Shown here piece after piece: positions 60,301 through 64,000 of a DNA stretch of 64,000 bases (position 1 is the first letter of the stretch; each line of letters begins with the position of its first letter). Origin of the DNA: Micromonospora sediminimaris (GTDB lineage Bacteria > Actinomycetota > Actinomycetes > Mycobacteriales > Micromonosporaceae); assembly GCA_900112325.1 (NCBI GenBank), contig FOLJ01000013.1, forward strand, positions 62,001-126,000, read 5' to 3'. A model generated the notes under the pieces. The model was given only the letters and a program-made list of their open reading frames with translations. It was not told where the DNA came from and searched no databases. The position numbers were made by a program, and so were the translations under genes.

Positions 60301-62892
60301 GTCGTAGTCGCCGTCGGGCCGGTGGTAGTGGATGACCGCCGTACCCTCCTCGACTGGCGGGGCGGGTTCGCCCGCGGCCTCCTCCCGGGTCAGGTACGTC
60401 GCCGGGTCGCCCTGCTTGACCCAGACCTCGCCGGTCTGCGTCACGTCGACGGTCCGGTCGTTGTCGACGTCCTTGTTGCCATCGGCGTCGACCACCAGGA
60501 AACCGACCGACTTGGCCCCCGGCTTGAGTTTCACCCAGGCGAACCGTCCGTACGCGTCGGTGCCGGCGAACGGCTGTCCCTGCGGCCACTCGGTGGCGTA
60601 CTCCGGGTCGATGTCACCCCAGGCGTACAGCCCCCAGTCGTCGTAGTCGCCGTCGGGGCGCTGGTGATGGACCACCAGCCAGTCCCGCGACGAGCCGGAC
60701 TCTTCCGGGGTACCGACGGCGGCGGTGGCGCGGGCGGAAGCGGTGCGGCCCCGACCGTCGCGGACCACCGCCTTGTACTCGATCTTCGTACCGGCGGCCA
60801 GACCGGTCAGGTCGTGGTGCACGGTGTAGGGCGCGCGATGAGCGGAGCCGAGCAACGTCCACTTTCCGCCGGCCACCCGGGCCGCCATCGTGACGCGGGC
60901 CAGCGGGTCGCCGGTGACCTGGGCGGTCACCTCGGCCCGGGTGGCCGGCGACCCCTCCGGGGCGGTGATGGTGATGCCCGGCCTGGCGTCGGGCAGCGCG
61001 ACCGGCTTGCCGGCCCGGTGCACCACCGCGGACAGGGGCGGCACGGTCAGGGTCAGCTTGCCGTCGCCCGCGGCCACCGGTCGGGCGGTGGCGCCGTGAA
61101 TGCCGGTGAAGGTGGCGCCGGCCGACCAGGTGTCCACGGTGACAGTCTGCGCGGTCGTGGCGTTGTTGACCGCCACCACGTACTCGGTGCGGTCGTCCGG
61201 ATCGAACCGGGAGAACGCGAAGACGCCGGGCCCGTCGGCGGCGTACCGGGTGACCTGCACACCGTCGCGCAGGGCAGGGTGGGCCTGACGCAACCGGCCC
61301 AGGTCGGCGATGGTGCGGTAGAGCGGGTGCGTCCTGTCGAACTGGTCGACCGCGTGGGTGCGGTCGGTGCCGAGCAGGTCGTCGTCGAGGTAGTCCGCGG
61401 TACGCGAGGCGAACATCGGCTGCCGGGCGTCCTTGTCGCCGCCGGCGCCGGTGAAGCCCTGCTCGTCGCCGGAGTAGATCACCGGCTGGCCACGGGTGAG
61501 GAACATCAGCTCATGGGCGAGCTGGTCCCTACGCAGGTGGGTGGCCGGGTCGGTGGGACCGTTGGCGATGAACGAGCCGATCCGGCCCATGTCGTGGTTG
61601 CCGAGGAAGGTGGTCAGCCGGCCGGCGTGGGTGTCCCGGGCGGCGTAGAGGTCGTCGCGGGCGTACAGGTCGGCCAACGCCCTGGCCGATCCGTCGTTCG
61701 CGGTGTAGCCGCGCGCCGCCTCCTGAAAGCCGAAGTCCAACGTGGCGGGCAGCCCGCCCTGCCGCACGTAGCTGGAGGCGATCTCCGGGTCCGCGCTGTA
61801 CACCTCGCCGAACATGAAGAAGTCCTTCTTGCCGGCCCGGGCCGCCGCCTCCTGCACCCCCTGACTGAACTGCGGCCAGAAGTCCATGTTGACGTGCTTG
61901 ACCGTGTCCAGCCGGAAGCCGTCGACTCCGGTGGACCGCACCCAGTCGGCGTAGATCTTCGTCATGCCGCGGACCACCTCGGGCCGCTCGGTCCACAGGT
62001 CGTCGAGACCGAAGAAGTCGCCGTACTCGCTGTTCTCTCCGGCGAAGGTCGAGTCACCACGGTTGTGGTACATGGTGGGGTCGTTCAGCCACGCCGGGAC
62101 CTTGACCTTCGCGTCGGCCCGGGTCTCGGAGGTCGGGGTGTACGGGAAGGACTCCCGATCGACCTTCGGGAAGTCCCGGCTGCCGTCGGCGTAGTTGCGA
62201 TCCTCGAACGGCCGGCCCTGCGCGTCGCGGTAGGGCGCGGTCGCCTTGTCGACGTAGGTGTACGTGTCCTCTTCGTAGGCGATGACGTCGGCGGTGTGGT
62301 TGACGATGACGTCGAGGTAGACCTTGATGCCGCGCCGGTGGGCGAGCTGGACCAGCTTCTTCAGGTCGGCGGGGCTGCCGAAGTGGGGGTCGGCCTGGGT
62401 GAAGTCGGTGATCCAGTAGCCGTGGTAGCCGGCCGACACGTCGTCGCCCTCGCCCTGCACCGGCCGGTTCTTGAAGACCGGCGCGAGCCAGATGGCGGTG
62501 GTGCCCAGCCCCTCGATGTAGTCCAGGCGCTCGCTAAGTCCTTTGAGGTCGCCGCCCTGGTAGAACCCCTTGTCCGTGGGGTCGTACCCGGTACGCAGCC
62601 GGTCCCCGACCAGGCCGCCCCGGTCGTTGCGCGGGTCTCCGTTGGCGAACCGGTCCGGCAGCACGAAGTAGAACTGCTCGGCCTCAGCCTGGCTACGGCC
62701 GGCGGCGAGCAGGGCGGCGGCGGAGGGTTCGGCGTGCCAGGTGACGGCACCGGTGGCGCTCGGTGCCCCGGTGCCGGCGGGCCGGCCGGCCGCGGCGGCG
62801 GGGGTCGCCGCGACAGGCGTGCCGGCCAGGGTGACGGTGAGCAGGAAGACAAGGGCGAGCAGGAATGTGCGGGGTGTCGGCGGGGGCTTCAT
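57400..62892 (-). CDS. Secreted amylopullulanase (two GH13 domains)
   Basis: An 1830-residue extracellular enzyme with a signal peptide (about 1-35). The first GH13 domain (about 60-640) is an alpha-amylase: nucleophile Asp329 in GFRLDTVKH, acid/base Glu363 in FMFGEVY, and Asp434 in FLGNHD. Two PUD/CBM41-like starch-binding modules follow (DYDDWGLYAWGD near 742, DYDGWGLHLWDG near 856). The C-terminal part is a type I pullulanase: YNWGYDP (about 1305), DGFRFDLMGHH (about 1424), LYGEGW (about 1461) and YVDAHDN (about 1592). The amylase cuts alpha-1,4 bonds and the pullulanase cuts alpha-1,6 branches, so one protein can debranch and digest starch. TTGCAA-type motifs upstream suggest MalR-like control. 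Confidence 0.93.
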   Translation of the reverse strand: MKPPPTPRTFLLALVFLLTVTLAGTPVAATPAAAAGRPAGTGAPSATGAVTWHAEPSAAALLAAGRSQAEAEQFYFVLPDRFANGDPRNDRGGLVGDRLRTGYDPTDKGFYQGGDLKGLSERLDYIEGLGTTAIWLAPVFKNRPVQGEGDDVSAGYHGYWITDFTQADPHFGSPADLKKLVQLAHRRGIKVYLDVIVNHTADVIAYEEDTYTYVDKATAPYRDAQGRPFEDRNYADGSRDFPKVDRESFPYTPTSETRADAKVKVPAWLNDPTMYHNRGDSTFAGENSEYGDFFGLDDLWTERPEVVRGMTKIYADWVRSTGVDGFRLDTVKHVNMDFWPQFSQGVQEAAARAGKKDFFMFGEVYSADPEIASSYVRQGGLPATLDFGFQEAARGYTANDGSARALADLYARDDLYAARDTHAGRLTTFLGNHDMGRIGSFIANGPTDPATHLRRDQLAHELMFLTRGQPVIYSGDEQGFTGAGGDKDARQPMFASRTADYLDDDLLGTDRTHAVDQFDRTHPLYRTIADLGRLRQAHPALRDGVQVTRYAADGPGVFAFSRFDPDDRTEYVVAVNNATTAQTVTVDTWSAGATFTGIHGATARPVAAGDGKLTLTVPPLSAVVHRAGKPVALPDARPGITITAPEGSPATRAEVTAQVTGDPLARVTMAARVAGGKWTLLGSAHRAPYTVHHDLTGLAAGTKIEYKAVVRDGRGRTASARATAAVGTPEESGSSRDWLVVHHQRPDGDYDDWGLYAWGDIDPEYATEWPQGQPFAGTDAYGRFAWVKLKPGAKSVGFLVVDADGNKDVDNDRTVDVTQTGEVWVKQGDPATYLTREEAAGEPAPPVEEGTAVIHYHRPDGDYDGWGLHLWDGAATPTDWAKPMPPTRVDSFGAEFRVPLAEGATGLSYIIHRGDEKDLPQDQRLDFADAGREVWLLAATPGRLLPATATGTGRDTDITKQRAHWIDRSTVAWRTGPTDGRAYALVTAPAGGVRVVDGELVGTYTSLPLTAQRNGLTEAQRAAFPHLWDHRAFTLDRKDLAKVPAALRGQLLVTERAADGTLLGATGVQIPGVLDDVYAPATKASLGATFTGGVPTLSVWAPTARTVSLELYDSPTATARQVAMRRDDRTGVWSVRGQRSWSGKYYRYRVQAWQPATQQLVTASVTDPYSVALAADSTHSQLVDLTDPKLAPAGWARLRKPAAAPPAKVQISELSVRDFSIADDTVPSQRRGTFLAFTDPATAGMRHLAAISDAGVTHLHLLPAFDFATIPERRADQRQPDCDLAALPPDSERQQECVAGVKETDGYNWGYDPLHYTVPEGGYAVDPEGARRTTEFRQMVAGVNDAGLRVVMDVVYNHTSAAGTDPKSVLDQIVPGYYHRLLDDGTVATSTCCANTAPEHAMMGKLVVDSLVTWAKAYKVDGFRFDLMGHHPKANILAVRAALDKLTVARDGVDGKDILLYGEGWNFGEVADDARFVQATQANMAGTGIGTFNDRLRDAVRGGGPFDENPRQQGFASGLFTDPNGDPVNGSADEQRARLLRQHDLVKVGLTGNLRGYRFTDSAGRQVTGADVDYNGSPAGYTAAPGEAVTYVDAHDNEILYDALAYKLPQDTSATDRARMQVLALSTVVMGQGAGFVTTGTERLRSKSLDRNSYNSGDWFNQIRWDCAQGNGFGIGLPPAEDNRDKWPYAKPLLADPKLVPDCAAVELTDARYAELLRIRASSPVFGLPTAKQVQQRVVFPLSGADETPGVLTMTLDARGLGGKWRSVTVVFNATPESAAQRVTGLRGADVTLHPVLRSSADPVLREAAFDRSSGTFTVPGRSVAVFVQR

Positions 62893-62949
62893 CGACGGCC
62901 TTCCTCTGGTCGCTGATTGGCCCGCACGCTAGCCCTTGCCGAAAGATTC

Positions 62950-62996
62950 TGCAATACCTTGCAAACAGACCTGCAACAAGGCAGACACTTGCGCAA
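62950..62996 (-). promoter_or_regulatory. TTGCAA-type operator cluster upstream of the amylopullulanase
   Basis: TGCAA (62950), CTTGCAA (62958-62964), CTGCAA (62971-62976) and CTTGCGCAA (62988-62996) cluster before the gene. CTTGCA/TGCAAG motifs are the operator type of LacI-family maltose regulators (MalR) of Streptomyces alpha-amylase genes. Assignment by motif and context. Confidence 0.5.
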
Positions 62997-63024
62997 AACA
63001 GGTGCGGTCCGTCCCCGCTGGACG

Positions 63025-63717
63025 CTAACGGCTGCGGCAGATGCGTCCGGAGACGCGGCAACTCGCGGGCCGGGGATCGGCCGACTCGATGTGGAAGCGC
63101 AGGTACACGGACGATCCCCCGGCGAGGTCCGGCCCGCTGCGGTAGGTCAACGTTCCGTCCGCACCGCTGAACGTCCCCTGTGGAACGCCTTCCAGCCAGG
63201 CGGTCACCACCCGCCCGCCCGGGTACTCCACCCGCGCCACCCAGTCCAGGTCACGGGGGGAGGCGTTGCGAATCGACACCTCGGCGATGAAGCCTCCGTG
63301 GAACGTGTGCAGAACCCGGTAGCGGGCCTCGATCGGCGCGGGCGGCGGTGCCGGCGTACGGGACGGTGCGACCGATGGCGGCGCGGCCGGGGGCGGCGTC
63401 GTACGTGCCGCGCTGGGGGTCGGGCTCGGCGGGTCGGTCCGGCGTGGGGAGAGCCCCGGCACCGCCACCGACGGTGGCGCCGACGCCTCTCGACCTGCCG
63501 AGGAGGCGCGCTCGGGTATCGGCGCGGCGGCAACCGGTGGCTGTCCGGGCGGCACCGGCTGGAAGTCCGGCCCGGGCCCCCGGTACGCGCCGACCGCGAT
63601 GACGAGCAGCACCACCATGATGACGACGCCGATCGACACCAGGATCCACGGCGAGGAAGCCACGGCGGTTGAGCCGTGCGGCGGAAACTGACGGGGAGCG
63701 CGGCGCGTACCGGACAT
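63025..63717 (-). CDS. Membrane-anchored protein with a C-terminal CBM2-like domain
   Basis: A 230-residue protein. A short cytoplasmic part and one membrane helix (about 24-44, WILVSIGVVIMVVLLVIAVG) precede a Pro/Ser/Thr-rich linker (about 47-130) and a beta-sandwich of about 95 residues (ARYRVLHTFHGGFIAEVSIR, WVARVEYPGGRVVTAWLEGV, SSVYLRFHIE) that resembles CBM2 cellulose-binding domains. No catalytic domain is present. It may display a carbohydrate-binding module on the cell surface. GAGGAG lies before the ATG. Confidence 0.7.
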   Translation of the reverse strand: MSGTRRAPRQFPPHGSTAVASSPWILVSIGVVIMVVLLVIAVGAYRGPGPDFQPVPPGQPPVAAAPIPERASSAGREASAPPSVAVPGLSPRRTDPPSPTPSAARTTPPPAAPPSVAPSRTPAPPPAPIEARYRVLHTFHGGFIAEVSIRNASPRDLDWVARVEYPGGRVVTAWLEGVPQGTFSGADGTLTYRSGPDLAGGSSVYLRFHIESADPRPASCRVSGRICRSR

Positions 63718-63796
63718 GTCTCTCCTCAGCGGGCAGCCCGGCAAGCGTAACGATCTTCAGCCGCGCCGGAAAGTGCCCGACGAATCACCAACTGTC

Positions 63797-64000
63797 CTAA
63801 CCGATCCCGCAGCCGGTTCCGTTGATCGTGCACTGGCTCGGATACTCCCCGCCCCCAGTACGCGTGAACCGCAGTTGCACCGACTGCTGGGCCCCGGCGG
63901 CGAGCTGACCGGTTCCGCTGAGCAGGTACCAGCCAGGGCCCCTGATGGTCACCGAGACCCCCGGGCCGCTGGAAGCCCGGATCCCGGTGACACCGCCGCT
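63797..64000 (-). CDS. C-terminal end of a secreted beta-sandwich protein (partial)
   Basis: The gene enters from the right edge; 67 codons and a TAG are visible. The residues are Gly/Ser/Thr-rich with beta-strand character (VSVTIRGPGWYLLSGTGQLA, QSVQLRFTRTGG) and end with two cysteines (QCTINGTGCGIG) that could form a disulphide. This resembles the end of a carbohydrate-binding or similar extracellular domain. It is a neighbour of, but separate from, the CBM2-like gene. The family cannot be fixed from this fragment. Confidence 0.6.
   Translation of the reverse strand, partial: SGGVTGIRASSGPGVSVTIRGPGWYLLSGTGQLAAGAQQSVQLRFTRTGGGEYPSQCTINGTGCGIG

Noticed and set aside
58693..62916. A 1407-codon plus-strand open frame opposite the amylopullulanase
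   Set aside because: It mirrors the GC-rich coding strand; the minus-strand frame has all GH13 motifs and a signal peptide.

Overview
The window is high-GC actinobacterial DNA and looks like a Micromonospora-type genome (Micromonosporaceae). The support is very high GC, GTG starts, many genes with no ribosome binding site that appear to be leaderless, a fabG-fabI-hemH gene order like that of mycobacteria, and a MurD2/MurL pair. That pair forms D-Glu in peptidoglycan by an epimerase route reported from Xanthomonas and some actinomycetes. I see no rRNA, tRNA, CRISPR array or insertion sequence.

Layout. 1-2.2 kb: the end of an amino-sugar uptake locus (solute-binding lipoprotein, SIS-domain enzyme, RpiR regulator). 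2.7-7.5 kb: a three-gene operon of a Trypco2-like protein, a membrane protein with pentapeptide repeats, and a trypsin-like protease fused to a STAND-type NTPase with nearly identical 38-residue C-terminal repeats. This is the best candidate for a conflict or defence system. 7.5-13.4 kb: an acyltransferase, two membrane proteins, and the divergent murD2/murL pair. 13.5-20.5 kb: regulators (PucR, ArsR, LysR) with RNA methylation, RNA 2'-phosphotransferase and DNA glycosylase genes. 20.6-31 kb: a TPP enzyme, a class A penicillin-binding protein, SPFH/NfeD, a beta-lactamase-fold hydrolase and an AI-2E family transporter, separated by repeat-rich spacers. 31-38 kb: DUF3097, a TetR/hydrolase divergent pair, and fabG-fabI-hemH-HAD. 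38.2-38.6 kb: a probable small-protein locus (a 17-codon ORF whose Shine-Dalgarno lies in a hairpin, and a 28-residue membrane peptide). 38.6-47 kb: MoxR/DUF58/VWA, two bacterial PH-domain proteins, PAP2, thioesterase and metallo-hydrolase. 47-64 kb: carbohydrate-related functions (sugar kinase, cellulose-active type LPMO, giant amylopullulanase, CBM2-type protein), asparagine synthetase, an aminopeptidase P, and two paralogous surface beta-helix proteins that share a conserved upstream module.

The spacers carry several repeat families: GATC-ended palindromes (six copies, mostly between convergent genes), a TTGCGGCA repeat (one array and one distant hairpin copy), a 56-bp tandem repeat that supplies both a stop codon and a Shine-Dalgarno, and 26-bp, 17-bp and 9-bp arrays. 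At a dozen genes a TANNNT-like -10 element lies only 5-8 nt before the start codon, which points to leaderless mRNAs. All assignments come from reading the sequence; no database search was run.
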